In this document: positions 1-8,092 of the stretch, piece after piece
Numbering within the stretch: position 1 is the first letter of the stretch
Layout: every line of letters starts with the position of its first letter
Assembly: GCA_965364735.1 (NCBI GenBank)
Contig: CBDTYW010000090.1
Location: 1-12,896 of the forward strand
Source of the DNA: CBDTYW01 sp965364735
Lineage (GTDB): Bacteria; Actinomycetota; Nitriliruptoria; Nitriliruptorales; Nitriliruptoraceae
Direction of reading: 5' to 3'
DNA: 12,896 nt
The notes under the pieces: generated by a model
The model's input: only the letters and a program-made list of their open reading frames with translations
Database searches by the model: none
What the model was told of the DNA's origin: nothing
Position numbers and translations under genes: made by a program

Positions 1-18
1 GGCCCAGGGGGGTGCGTC

Positions 19-1083
19 ATGAAGGACACCAACTACGACTTCATCGGCCAGACCCGCCGCTGGGTGATGATCTCGGCCGCCGTCATCGCGGTGTCGCTCG
101 TCGCGCTCGTCGCGTTCGGGCTGAACCTCTCGATCGACTTCGTCGGTGGATCCTCCTACGACATCACGTCCGTGACGCGCACGGACTTCGCCTCGGCGGA
201 CCTCGTCGCTGCCGCGGAGGGCGCGGGGGCCACGGACGTCTCGGCGCAGGTCAAGCTCGTCGAGGGCGTGCCGTCCGGTGCGATCGTGACCATGGGGGCG
301 CTCGAGGTCGGCGGCGACGTCGAGGCGGCCGTCCAGCAGGCCCTGATCGACCTCACCGGGGCCGAGGTCAGCGACCTCGCGGTGAAGACCGTCGGCCCGT
401 CGTGGGGCGACCGGATCTCCCGCAAGGCGCTCGAGGCGCTGATCGTCTTCCTGATCGTCGTGATGATCTACATCACCGTCCGGCTCGAGGCGAAGATGGC
501 GGGCGCAGCAATCGTCGCGCTCGTCCACGACGTCCTGATCACGATCGGGATCTACGCGATCGTGCGGTTCACCGTGAGCCCCTCGACGGTGATCGCGCTG
601 CTCACCATCCTCGGATACTCGCTGTACGACACCGTCGTCGTCTTCGACCGGGTCGACGAGGCCACGATCAAGCTCGGCGAGCCCGGTCGCCGCACCTACG
701 CGGAGGCGGTCAACACCAGCCTCAACGACGTGCTGTGGCGCTCCGTCAACACCTCGCTGACCTCGCTCCTGCCGGTCGGGTCGCTGCTGATCGTCGGCTC
801 GGTCATCCTCGGCCAGTCGGCGCTGCAGGACCTGTCGCTGGCGCTGTTCGTCGGCATGGGCATCGGGACCTACTCGTCGATCTTCGTGGCCGGTCCGTTC
901 CTCGTCTGGTGGAAGAACCGCGAGCCGGAGCACGCCGCGCGGCAGGCAGCCCTGGACAAGGCGATCGCCGCCGGCGAGGCGCCGAGCGCCGCCGAGATGG
1001 GCCACGCGAGCGTGGTCGCGAAGGCGCCGATCACGACCGAGTACGTGCGCGGGCGCGGCCGCAAGAACCGCACGAAGCGATGA
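19..1083 (+). CDS. secF: Protein translocase subunit SecF
   Basis: Inner-membrane subunit that with SecD forms the RND-like complex using proton motive force to help SecYEG-exported proteins leave the channel. The 354-residue length is normal. Visible features: an N-terminal membrane helix (about residues 15-35), then the family motif LSIDFVGG at 37-44, a periplasmic domain to about 135, and five more hydrophobic segments. The conserved VALVHD and GYSLYDTVVVFDRV motifs of the SecF translocation domain are present. The tail is cytoplasmic and basic, ending RGRGRKNRTKR. The ATG at 19 has a strong Shine-Dalgarno (AGGGGGG at 6-12, six bases upstream). secD is expected just left of the window, but no stop codon belonging to it can be seen. 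The stop codon overlaps the apt start (ATGA), so the two are probably co-transcribed and translationally coupled. Confidence 0.97.
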   Translation: MKDTNYDFIGQTRRWVMISAAVIAVSLVALVAFGLNLSIDFVGGSSYDITSVTRTDFASADLVAAAEGAGATDVSAQVKLVEGVPSGAIVTMGALEVGGDVEAAVQQALIDLTGAEVSDLAVKTVGPSWGDRISRKALEALIVFLIVVMIYITVRLEAKMAGAAIVALVHDVLITIGIYAIVRFTVSPSTVIALLTILGYSLYDTVVVFDRVDEATIKLGEPGRRTYAEAVNTSLNDVLWRSVNTSLTSLLPVGSLLIVGSVILGQSALQDLSLALFVGMGIGTYSSIFVAGPFLVWWKNREPEHAARQAALDKAIAAGEAPSAAEMGHASVVAKAPITTEYVRGRGRKNRTKR

Positions 1084-1613
1084 CGGGCACGGTCGATCCG
1101 TTCGACCTCGACCGGCTCGTCCGGGCGATCCCGGACTTCCCGGAGCCCGGCATCATGTTCCGGGACATCTCGCCGTTGCTCGCGAGCCCGGTGGGGTTCG
1201 CGCGGTCGGTCGACGCGCTCGTCGACGGGCTGGCGGCGTCGGACGTGGACCTCGTGGTGGGCATCGAGTCGCGCGGCTTCATCTTCGCGGGACCCGTGGC
1301 GCTCCGGCTCGGGGCAGGGTTCGTGCTGGCGCGGAAGGCCGGCAAGCTCCCCGCCGCGACGCAGTCGTTCACCTACGACCTCGAGTACGGCACGTCCACC
1401 CTGGAGCTGCACGCAGACGCCATCGCGGACGGGGACCGAGTGCTCGTCGTCGATGACGTGCTCGCGACCGGCGGCACCGCCGCGGCGACCGTGAGCCTCG
1501 TCCGTCGTCTCGGTGGCGAGGTCGTCGGACTGCGCTTCCTCGGAGAGATCGGTGCGCTCGCTGGCCGCCGGAAGCTGTCCGGGCTCGACGTCGCGTCCGC
1601 CGTCATCTGGTGA
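1080..1613 (+). CDS. apt: Adenine phosphoribosyltransferase
   Basis: Purine-salvage enzyme making AMP from adenine and PRPP in the cytoplasm; 177 residues is typical. The N-terminal signature DFPEPGIMFRDISPLL (19-33) is clear, as is GIESRGFIF at 61-69. The 13-residue PRPP-binding motif VLVVDDVLATGGT lies at 121-133. The ATG at 1080 is chosen because it overlaps the secF stop as ATGA and sits a normal distance before the first conserved block. The open frame continues upstream to about position 12, but that part is only out-of-frame secF. No strong Shine-Dalgarno is visible, which fits translational coupling to secF. The secF-apt-rel order is seen in many actinobacteria, and nucleotide salvage beside the (p)ppGpp enzyme makes metabolic sense because Rel consumes purine nucleotides. 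Confidence 0.96.
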   Translation: MTGTVDPFDLDRLVRAIPDFPEPGIMFRDISPLLASPVGFARSVDALVDGLAASDVDLVVGIESRGFIFAGPVALRLGAGFVLARKAGKLPAATQSFTYDLEYGTSTLELHADAIADGDRVLVVDDVLATGGTAAATVSLVRRLGGEVVGLRFLGEIGALAGRRKLSGLDVASAVIW

Positions 1614-1653
1614 ATGCCTCCTCCACGCGGGGATGACCGCGGCCGCCGCGCTG

Positions 1654-1659
1654 TAGTCT
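1654..1659 (+). promoter_or_regulatory. Candidate -10 box for rel (TAGTCT)
   Basis: TAGTCT fits the actinobacterial TANNNT -10 consensus and lies in the apt-rel gap. A start site about 7 bases downstream would give a leader of roughly 34 nt that contains the AGGGAG at 1681-1686. No clear -35 hexamer is seen. The surrounding GTAG...T pattern resembles those at 4057 and 8187. Confidence 0.38.
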
Positions 1660-1699
1660 CGGTCGACGAGGCAGACACACAGGGAGCCGGCGCACGAGC

Positions 1700-4030
1700 G
1701 TGCAGGAAAGCGACCCGGACCCCGCGGACGTCGGGGACGAAGCGCCTGCCCCGGCGATCGTCCCGGCGACGTCGACGACGCCCGCTGAGCCTCCCGGCCC
1801 GCCTCCACCGCGTCCGACCCGCATGCAGTCGGTGTTCCAGCGGCTGCCCGTCGTCCGCGGTGGCATTCCCGAGGAGCTCGCCGGGCTCGCGCTCGCCATC
1901 CGCGAGAACTCGCCGCGCGTCGACATGCGCGAGATCATCCGCGCCTACCACTACGCACGTGGGGCACACACCGGCCAGTACCGACGCTCCGGCGAGGAGT
2001 ACATCACCCACCCCGTCGCGGTCGCGACGACGCTCGCGGAGTTCGGCCTCGACACCTCCACGATCATCGCGGCCCTGCTGCACGACGTCGTCGAGGACAC
2101 CCCGGCGTCGCTCCAGCAGATCTCGGACTACTTCTCGCCTGAGGTGATGGCGCTCGTCGACGGCGTGACCAAGCTCGACCGGCTCCAGGTCGCGAGCAAG
2201 CAGGAGCAGCAGGCAGAGACCCTCCGCAAGATGATCCTGGCGATGTCCAAGGACATCCGCGTGCTGATGATCAAGCTCGCCGACCGCCTCCACAACATGG
2301 AGACGATGGGCGCGATGCCGCGCGAGAAGCAGAAGCAGAAGGCGCAGGAGACCCTCGACATCTACGCCCCGCTGGCCCATCGCCTCGGGATCAGCGCGAT
2401 GAAGCTCCGGCTCGAGGACCTCGGCTTCAAGGTCCTGCACCCGAAGCGTCACGACGAGATCGTCGCGATGGTCGCCGAGCGCCAGCCCGAGCGTGAGGCC
2501 TACCTCGAGGAGGTCGTCAGCGCGGTCCGCGAAGACCTCCGTGAGATGCGCATCCGCGCCGAGGTCAGCGGCCGACCGAAGCACTACTACTCGATCTACG
2601 AGAAGATGGTGCTGCGGGGCAAGGAGTTCGACGAGATCCATGACCTCGTGGCGATCCGCGTCGTCACGCACGATCCGGAGGTTCAGGACTGCTACGCGGT
2701 GCTCGGTCAGATCCACGCGCGGTGGCAGCCGTTGCCGGGGCGCTTCAAGGACTACATCGCGACCCCGAAGTTCAACCTGTACCGCTCGCTGCACACCTCG
2801 GTGATCGGGCCGAAGGGTCGTGCGCTCGAGATCCAGATCCGAACCCGAGAGATGCACAACACCGCCGAGTACGGCGTTGCCGCGCACTGGAAGTACAAGG
2901 ACCAGTCCAACCACGAGCAAGACGTGCAGCACTGGCTCGACCACATGGTCGAGTGGCAGCAGGACGTCGACGATCCCGAGGACTACCTCGAGTCGTTGAA
3001 GATCGACCTCTACCAGGACGAGGTGTTCGTCTTCACGCCCAACGGCGACGCGAAGGCGCTGCCGGCGAAGTCCACCCCGATCGACTTCGCCTACGCGATC
3101 CACACCGAGGTCGGCCACCGCTGCATCGGGGCGCGTGTCAACGGACGTCTCGTGAGCCTCGACCAGCGGCTCGTCAACGGCGACGTCGTCGAGATCATGA
3201 CCTCGAAGGCCGAGGACGCGGGGCCGAGCCGGGACTGGCTGAAGATCGCGACCTCGTCGCGGGCCCGGACCAAGATCCGCGCGTGGTTCAACCGCGAGCG
3301 TCGCGAGGACGCGACCGAGCGCGGACGTGACGCGATCGTGCGGGCTCTGCGCCGCAAGGGCATGGCCTACTCCCGGGCATCCGCGTCGGGCGAGCTCGTC
3401 GCGGCCGCACGCGCCAACGGGCTCGAGAACGTCGAGGGCCTCTTCCGCGCGGTCGGCGAAGGACGTGTGCAGGCGACGTCGATCGCCAACGATGTCGCGG
3501 CCAGCCTCACCGAGGTCGACGAGACTCCGGAGCCTGACCTTGCGCCGACGAGCCAGCCGATCCGGATCGGCACCGACACCGACGACGTCGCCGTCGACGG
3601 CAGCTCCGGGATGCTCGTCAAGCTCGCGCGGTGCTGCTCGCCGGTCCCGGGCGACACGATCCTCGGCTTCGTCACGCGGGGGCGCGGGATCTCGGTGCAT
3701 CGTCATGACTGCCCGAACATGTCCGATCTCCAGCAGGAGCAGGACCGGTTCGTGCCGGTCGAGTGGACCGGGACGTCGGGCACCTACCTGGTCTCGATCG
3801 AGATCGAGGCCCTGGACCGCAAGCACCTGCTCCGTGACATCACCAGCGTCCTCGGTGACCTGCACGTCAACATCACCTCGGCTCAGGTGCACACCCGACG
3901 TGACCGGATCGCGACGTTGCGGTTCACCTTCGAGGTCGCGGACCCCACCCACCTCGAGTACGTCCTCGACTCGGTGCGCGCCGTCGACGCCGTCTACGAC
4001 GCATACCGGATGGTCCCGCAGCGCGCCTGA
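1700..4030 (+). CDS. rel: Bifunctional (p)ppGpp synthetase/hydrolase Rel
   Basis: Makes (p)ppGpp from ATP and GDP/GTP when uncharged tRNA stalls ribosomes, and hydrolyses it otherwise; the central switch of the stringent response. The 776 residues carry the full long-RSH layout. The HD hydrolase domain has H128-D129 and E132-D133, plus RLHNM further on, so hydrolysis looks intact. The synthetase domain has GRPKHYYSIY from 291, KDYIATPKFNLYRSLHT at 350-366 and EIQIRTREMHNTAEYG from 377. TGS spans about 441-501. The zinc-finger region has C645-C646, H667/H669 and C671, and the ACT domain covers about 696-770. The start is GTG at 1700 with AGGGAG at 1681-1686, a rather long 13-base spacing; ATG at 1823 (residue 42) would remove only a Pro/Ala-rich, low-complexity lead. 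Synthetase residue 362 is Arg, where most relatives I recall have Gln (YQSLHT). Confidence 0.97.
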   Translation: MQESDPDPADVGDEAPAPAIVPATSTTPAEPPGPPPPRPTRMQSVFQRLPVVRGGIPEELAGLALAIRENSPRVDMREIIRAYHYARGAHTGQYRRSGEEYITHPVAVATTLAEFGLDTSTIIAALLHDVVEDTPASLQQISDYFSPEVMALVDGVTKLDRLQVASKQEQQAETLRKMILAMSKDIRVLMIKLADRLHNMETMGAMPREKQKQKAQETLDIYAPLAHRLGISAMKLRLEDLGFKVLHPKRHDEIVAMVAERQPEREAYLEEVVSAVREDLREMRIRAEVSGRPKHYYSIYEKMVLRGKEFDEIHDLVAIRVVTHDPEVQDCYAVLGQIHARWQPLPGRFKDYIATPKFNLYRSLHTSVIGPKGRALEIQIRTREMHNTAEYGVAAHWKYKDQSNHEQDVQHWLDHMVEWQQDVDDPEDYLESLKIDLYQDEVFVFTPNGDAKALPAKSTPIDFAYAIHTEVGHRCIGARVNGRLVSLDQRLVNGDVVEIMTSKAEDAGPSRDWLKIATSSRARTKIRAWFNRERREDATERGRDAIVRALRRKGMAYSRASASGELVAAARANGLENVEGLFRAVGEGRVQATSIANDVAASLTEVDETPEPDLAPTSQPIRIGTDTDDVAVDGSSGMLVKLARCCSPVPGDTILGFVTRGRGISVHRHDCPNMSDLQQEQDRFVPVEWTGTSGTYLVSIEIEALDRKHLLRDITSVLGDLHVNITSAQVHTRRDRIATLRFTFEVADPTHLEYVLDSVRAVDAVYDAYRMVPQRA

Positions 4031-4032
4031 CC

Positions 4033-4056
4033 CCGGGATCGCTCCGGCGATCGCGG
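4033..4056 (+). terminator. Hairpin just after rel, terminator-like
   Basis: GATCGC (4037-4042) pairs perfectly with GCGATC (4047-4052) across the tetraloop TCCG. After one G-G mismatch, CCG (4033-4035) pairs with CGG (4054-4056). It starts three bases after the rel stop and ends directly before a TACGGT -10-like box. There is no T-tract, so it may be a weak or U-less terminator, or a regulatory palindrome for the downstream promoter. Confidence 0.4.
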
Positions 4057-4062
4057 TACGGT
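4057..4062 (+). promoter_or_regulatory. Candidate -10 box for MBL-hisS-aspS (TACGGT)
   Basis: TACGGT fits TANNNT and lies 25 bases before the start of the MBL-fold gene, predicting a leader of about 19-20 nt. It abuts the rel 3' hairpin. No -35 element is recognisable and no start codon sits at the predicted start site. Confidence 0.33.
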
Positions 4063-4087
4063 TGCCCGCCACCCACCCGACGGACTC

Positions 4088-4831
4088 ATGATGCAACGCG
4101 ACCGGTTCGTGATCGGCGGCCCCCTCGGGCGCTGGCAGACGAACTGCTACGTCGTCGGCGACCGCGCAGCAGGCAGCTGCGTCGTCATCGACCCGGGCGA
4201 AGGTGGCGTCGAAGCCGTCCCGCAGATGCTTGCGAGGGCAGGTGTGCCGTGCGAGGCGATCCTGCTGACGCACGGGCACATCGACCACTTCTGGTCAGCC
4301 CCGGCGCTCGCACGGACGCTCGACGTCCCGGTCCTGCTGCACTCCGCGGACCGCTACCTGTGGCAGCAGCCGCAGCAGGGCTTCCGCCTCGATCTCACCC
4401 GCGCGATGCTCCAGGAGCAGTTCGGCCTGGACTGGACCGCGACGGACGAGCAGGTCCAGTGGCTCAACGGTGACTCGAGCATGATGTTCGCCGGGATGCG
4501 CTTCGACGCGAAGCACAACCCCGGTCACACGCCCGGCCACATGACGTTCCTCGCGCACGGGATGCAGGGCAGCGCCGTCGAGGTCGACCTCGGCGACCCG
4601 GCCGACGCGGACCTCGCGCTCTTCTCCGGTGATCTGGTCTTCGCCGGCTCGATCGGTCGCACCGACTTCCCGAACGGCTCCACCGAGGCGATCATGCGCT
4701 CGCTCGCAGACACCGTGCTGCCGCTCGACGACGACGTCCTGATCCTGTCCGGCCACGGCCCGGACACCACCGTGGGTCGCGAGCGTCGCAGCAACCCGTT
4801 CCTGCAGCAGATCATCAACGCGCGACATTGA
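4088..4831 (+). CDS. Metallo-beta-lactamase-fold hydrolase, glyoxalase II-like
   Basis: A 247-residue binuclear-metal hydrolase of the glyoxalase II / YcbL-like branch. The metal ligands are all visible: THGHIDH giving H62, H64, D66 and H67, then GHTPGH with H147, GDLVFAGSIGRTDFP with D182, and SGHGPD with H223. Glyoxalase II relatives cleave thiol esters such as S-lactoylglutathione. Actinobacteria usually lack glutathione, so a mycothiol-derived or other thioester is possible; the substrate cannot be read from sequence. A glyoxalase II-like gene between rel and hisS is a conserved actinobacterial arrangement (Rv2581c in Mycobacterium tuberculosis). The start is ATG at 4088, with a second ATG at 4091 equally possible; neither has a convincing Shine-Dalgarno. 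It probably leads a transcription unit with hisS (46-bp gap) and aspS. Confidence 0.9.
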   Translation: MMQRDRFVIGGPLGRWQTNCYVVGDRAAGSCVVIDPGEGGVEAVPQMLARAGVPCEAILLTHGHIDHFWSAPALARTLDVPVLLHSADRYLWQQPQQGFRLDLTRAMLQEQFGLDWTATDEQVQWLNGDSSMMFAGMRFDAKHNPGHTPGHMTFLAHGMQGSAVEVDLGDPADADLALFSGDLVFAGSIGRTDFPNGSTEAIMRSLADTVLPLDDDVLILSGHGPDTTVGRERRSNPFLQQIINARH

Positions 4832-4877
4832 GGCTCCGGGCTCACCTTCTCAGCGCGCACACGATCGAGCATCACCC

Positions 4878-6209
4878 ATGGCCAGGTTCGACACCAACCC
4901 ACCCGCAGGCACCCGGGACTTCCTCCCGGCGGAGGTCGCGTTCCGCGACGCCACGTTCGCGACGATCCGCGACGTCTTCCGTCGTCACGGGTTCCTCCCG
5001 ATGGACACGCCGTCCTTCGAGCGCATCGACGTGCTGCTCGGCAAGTACGGCGACGAGGGCGACCAGCTCGTCTTCAAGATCCTCAAGCGTGGTGACACGC
5101 TGCTCGGGACCGAGGACGTCTCGGAGCTCGCCGACCTCGCGCTTCGCTACGACCTGACCGTGCCCCTCGCGCGCTACGTCGCCAAGCACGGCGGCACCCT
5201 CGGCATGCCCTTCAAGCGCTCCTGCATCGCGCCGGTCTGGCGCGCCGATCGCCCCGCGAAGGGTCGGTTCCGGGAGTTCATCCAGTGTGACGTCGACACC
5301 GTCGGGTCGGACTCACGGCTCGCCGATGCCGAGGTTCTGGTCGCGGTGACGACGGTGCTGGACGAGCTCGGGCTCACGGGGTTCACGCTGAACCTGAACA
5401 GCCGGGACGCGCTGCGCGGCCTCATCGAGGCGTATGGCGTTCCGGAAGCCCTCGAGTCCACCGCGCTCGTCGCGATCGACAAGCTCGACAAGATCGGGGC
5501 CGACGGCGTCGCTTCGGAGATGCGTGAGCGAGGGGTGCCCGCGGCCGCCGTCGAGGCGCTCACCGACGATCTCGGAGCCGACGACATCATCGACCGGATG
5601 CGCGAGCGGATCGCGTCGACCGATCGGGGCGCGTCGGGGCTTGCCGAGGTCGACCGCGTGCTGGAGCTCGCCGGCCCGCACCTGCGAGGCGAGCACGTCT
5701 TCGCACCCGTCCTCGCACGCGGCCTGAGCTACTACACGGGACCGATCTTCGAGATCACCGCGCCAGGGCTCGACGTCACGCTCGCCGGCGGAGGCCGCTA
5801 CGACGGACTGATCGGCATGTTCTCCAACGGGGACATCCCGGCCACCGGCGGGTCGATCGGCATCGAGCGTGTCCTGCTGCTCCTCGCCGAGCAGGAAGCC
5901 GCTGTCGCCGCCGCGGCCCCCGTCATGGTCGCGGTGTTCGACGTCGAGGCCGAGCCCGACGCGATGGCCGTCGCGACCAGCATCCGTGCGGCGGGCGTGG
6001 ACTGCGACCTCGCTGTCGGCGGCGGCAAGCTCGGCAAGCAGCTCAAGGTCGCCGACCGCAACGGGGCGCGTTTCGTCGTGATCCGCGGACGCAACGAGCG
6101 TGAGGCCGGCACCGCCACCGTCAAGGAGCTCGCCACCGGCGAGCAGGCGATGGTCGACCTCGTCGACCTCCCGGCCTGGCTGGACGCGCGCGTCAACGCC
6201 GTCACCTGA
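4878..6209 (+). CDS. hisS: Histidyl-tRNA synthetase, RYDLTVP type
   Basis: Class II synthetase charging tRNA-His with histidine; 443 residues. PPAGTRDFLP opens the catalytic domain. RYDLTVP is at 90-96, motif 2 is PVWRADRPAKGRFREF (119-134) followed by QCDVD, and the histidine-binding signatures are RGLSYYTGPIFE (281-292) and GGGRYDGL (304-311). The anticodon-binding domain is the last hundred or so residues, with GGGKLGKQLKVADR. The RYDLTVP/QCD/SYYTG form belongs to the HisRS group I associate with Bacteroidetes and eukaryotes, not the common bacterial form with LRPEGT, FRYERPQAGRYRQFHQ and LDYYT. No Shine-Dalgarno precedes the ATG at 4878; the start is chosen from the N-terminal family match. 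It sits 46 bp after the MBL gene and 36 bp before aspS. Confidence 0.96.
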   Translation: MARFDTNPPAGTRDFLPAEVAFRDATFATIRDVFRRHGFLPMDTPSFERIDVLLGKYGDEGDQLVFKILKRGDTLLGTEDVSELADLALRYDLTVPLARYVAKHGGTLGMPFKRSCIAPVWRADRPAKGRFREFIQCDVDTVGSDSRLADAEVLVAVTTVLDELGLTGFTLNLNSRDALRGLIEAYGVPEALESTALVAIDKLDKIGADGVASEMRERGVPAAAVEALTDDLGADDIIDRMRERIASTDRGASGLAEVDRVLELAGPHLRGEHVFAPVLARGLSYYTGPIFEITAPGLDVTLAGGGRYDGLIGMFSNGDIPATGGSIGIERVLLLLAEQEAAVAAAAPVMVAVFDVEAEPDAMAVATSIRAAGVDCDLAVGGGKLGKQLKVADRNGARFVVIRGRNEREAGTATVKELATGEQAMVDLVDLPAWLDARVNAVT

Positions 6210-6245
6210 CAGACTCTCTCCCACACCACGCACACGGACCGTCAC

Positions 6246-8033
6246 ATGAAGCCCTTCGGAGCCCTACGCAGCGCAGGCTGCGGCACCTTCACCGCCGAGC
6301 ACGTCGGTCAGACCGTCACGGTCGCCGGCTGGATCGCGACCCGTCGTGACCACGGCGGCGTCGCGTTCATCGATCTGCGCGATCGCTCCGGCATGGTCCA
6401 GGTCGTCGCGGACCCGGAGCAGTCCGCCGCGCTCGAGGCCGCCCACCGCGTCCGGACCGAGTGGGTCATCCGCGTCACGGGCGAGATCGCCGCGCGCCCC
6501 GACGGGATGGTGAACGCCTCGCTGCCCACCGGAGCCATCGAGCTGCGCGCCACCGAGGTCGAGGTGCTCTCGATCGCGGAGACTCCGCCGTTCCCGATCG
6601 AGGACGGCATCGAGATCGACGAGGCCGTGCGTCTCAAGCACCGGTACGTCGACCTCCGTCGTCCGGAAATGCTCGAGACGCTGAAGACCCGCGCGAAGAT
6701 GAACTCCATCATGCGCAACGTCATGGAGTCCCACGGCTTCATCGAGGTCGAGACCCCCATCCTGACCCGCGCGACGCCTGAGGGCGCCCGCGACTTCCTC
6801 GTCCCGTCGCGCCTGCAGCCCGGAACCACCTACGCGCTCCCGCAGTCGCCGCAGCTGTTCAAGCAGCTCCTCCAGGTCGCCGGCGTCGAGCGGTACTACC
6901 AGATCGTCCGCTGCTTCCGGGACGAGGATCTGCGCGCGGACCGCCAGCCCGAGTTCACCCAGCTCGACGTCGAGATGTCCTTCGGCGACGAGGAGGACGT
7001 GTACTCCCTCGCCGAAGAGATCTACAGCCGCGTGTGGCTGGAGCTCGCGGACGAGGAGATCTCCCTGCCCCTGCAGCGCATGGCGTGGGCCGAGGCCATG
7101 GAGCGCTACGGATCCGACAAGCCTGACGTTCGCTTCGACGTCGAGCTCACCCGCCTCGACGACGTGTTCGCCGACACCGAGGTCGGCGTCTTCAAGGGCG
7201 TGCTCGGCTCCGGCGGCGCGGTCATCGCCGTCAACGTCCCCGGTGGCGCTGCGCTCACCCGCAAGATGTTCGACGCCTGGCAGGACTGGGCCAAGGCCCG
7301 CGGCGCCAAGGGCCTCGCGTGGGGTCGCTGGCAGCCGGACGGTGAGTTCACCTCGCCGCTCGCGAAGTTCATGAACGAGGGCGAGATCGAGGCCATGCGC
7401 GTCGCCACCGGCGCACAGCCCGGGGACGCCATCTTCTTCGGTGCCGGCGAGAACCGGTGGACGCAGGAGCTCATGGGCGCCTTCCGCAAGGCGATCGCCG
7501 CCGAGCTCGACCTCATCGACACCTCATCGACCGCGATGCTCTGGATCGTCGACTTCCCGCTCTTCGAGGAGGCCGACGGCGGCCACTGGGCTGCACGCCA
7601 CCACCCGTTCACCTCGCCGACCGCGGAGTCGATGGACACGTTCGACACCGATCCGGGAAGCGCAGTCGCGCGCGCCTACGACCTCGTCATCAACGGCTAC
7701 GAGGCCGGCGGCGGCTCCATCCGGATCCATGACCGGGAGGTCCAGAGCCGCATGTTCCGCACGCTCGGGATCGACGCCGAGGAGGCCAAGGAGAAGTTTG
7801 ACTTCCTCCTCCGCGGGCTGTCCTACGGCGCCCCGCCCCACGGCGGCATCGCGTTCGGCCTCGACCGCACGGTGATGCTGCTCGCGGGTCGCGACAACAT
7901 CCGTGACGTCATCGCGTTCCCGAAGACCCAGTCCGGCGGGGACCCCATGACCGCCGCTCCCGGGGCGTACGAGCCCGGGGCGTTGGCGGAGCTCGGGCTG
8001 ATGGAGAAGCCGAAGGTCAAGAAGGAAGCCTGA
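6246..8033 (+). CDS. aspS: Aspartyl-tRNA synthetase, predicted non-discriminating
   Basis: Class IIb synthetase attaching aspartate to tRNA-Asp, and here probably also to tRNA-Asn; 595 residues, the normal bacterial length including the GAD insertion. The N-terminal OB-fold anticodon domain contains GWIATRRDHGGVAFIDLRDR (28-47). His36 lies where non-discriminating AspRSs have His and E. coli-type enzymes have Leu. Catalytic motifs include FRDEDLRADRQPEFTQLD (224-241), and motif 3 GIAFGLDRTVMLL around 534-546, followed by the late FPKTQSGGDPM block. The start ATG at 6246 has no Shine-Dalgarno and is 36 bp behind hisS. The TGA stop (8031-8033) is also the first three bases of the 54-nt repeat that follows. 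Confidence 0.97.
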   Translation: MKPFGALRSAGCGTFTAEHVGQTVTVAGWIATRRDHGGVAFIDLRDRSGMVQVVADPEQSAALEAAHRVRTEWVIRVTGEIAARPDGMVNASLPTGAIELRATEVEVLSIAETPPFPIEDGIEIDEAVRLKHRYVDLRRPEMLETLKTRAKMNSIMRNVMESHGFIEVETPILTRATPEGARDFLVPSRLQPGTTYALPQSPQLFKQLLQVAGVERYYQIVRCFRDEDLRADRQPEFTQLDVEMSFGDEEDVYSLAEEIYSRVWLELADEEISLPLQRMAWAEAMERYGSDKPDVRFDVELTRLDDVFADTEVGVFKGVLGSGGAVIAVNVPGGAALTRKMFDAWQDWAKARGAKGLAWGRWQPDGEFTSPLAKFMNEGEIEAMRVATGAQPGDAIFFGAGENRWTQELMGAFRKAIAAELDLIDTSSTAMLWIVDFPLFEEADGGHWAARHHPFTSPTAESMDTFDTDPGSAVARAYDLVINGYEAGGGSIRIHDREVQSRMFRTLGIDAEEAKEKFDFLLRGLSYGAPPHGGIAFGLDRTVMLLAGRDNIRDVIAFPKTQSGGDPMTAAPGAYEPGALAELGLMEKPKVKKEA

Positions 8034-8084
8034 TCCGCCGAGCGATGGATTTCTCTGCGTGGTGCAGGTTTGGACGTCGCTCGC
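8031..8084 (+). repeat. 54-nt direct repeat, copy 1
   Basis: First of two identical 54-nt units, beginning TGATCCGC and ending TCGCTCGC. Its first three bases are the aspS stop codon. Inside are 7-bp inverted arms, CGAGCGA (8039-8045) and TCGCTCG (8077-8083), around a 31-nt loop with a small CTGC/GCAG hairpin (8055-8058 with 8064-8067). The loop is visibly richer in A/T than the surrounding genes. The family is not recognised. No second locus is seen in this window apart from copy 2. Confidence 0.93.
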
Positions 8085-8092
8085 CGAAGCAG

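Noticed and set aside
12..1079. GTG-started upstream extension of apt
   Set aside because: The frame runs through secF out of frame. apt homology begins right after the ATG at 1080, and 177 residues is the normal family length.
1626..1641. 5-bp stem CGCGG/CCGCG shortly after apt, considered as a terminator
   Set aside because: Short stem with a 6-base loop and no T-tract; such matches are expected by chance at this GC content.
1373..4288. Very long open frame (971 codons) on the - strand across rel
   Set aside because: It lies opposite the entire rel gene, and its translation is Arg/Asp/Val/Leu-rich without motifs. It is explained by GC-biased third codon positions of rel, which remove stops on the other strand.
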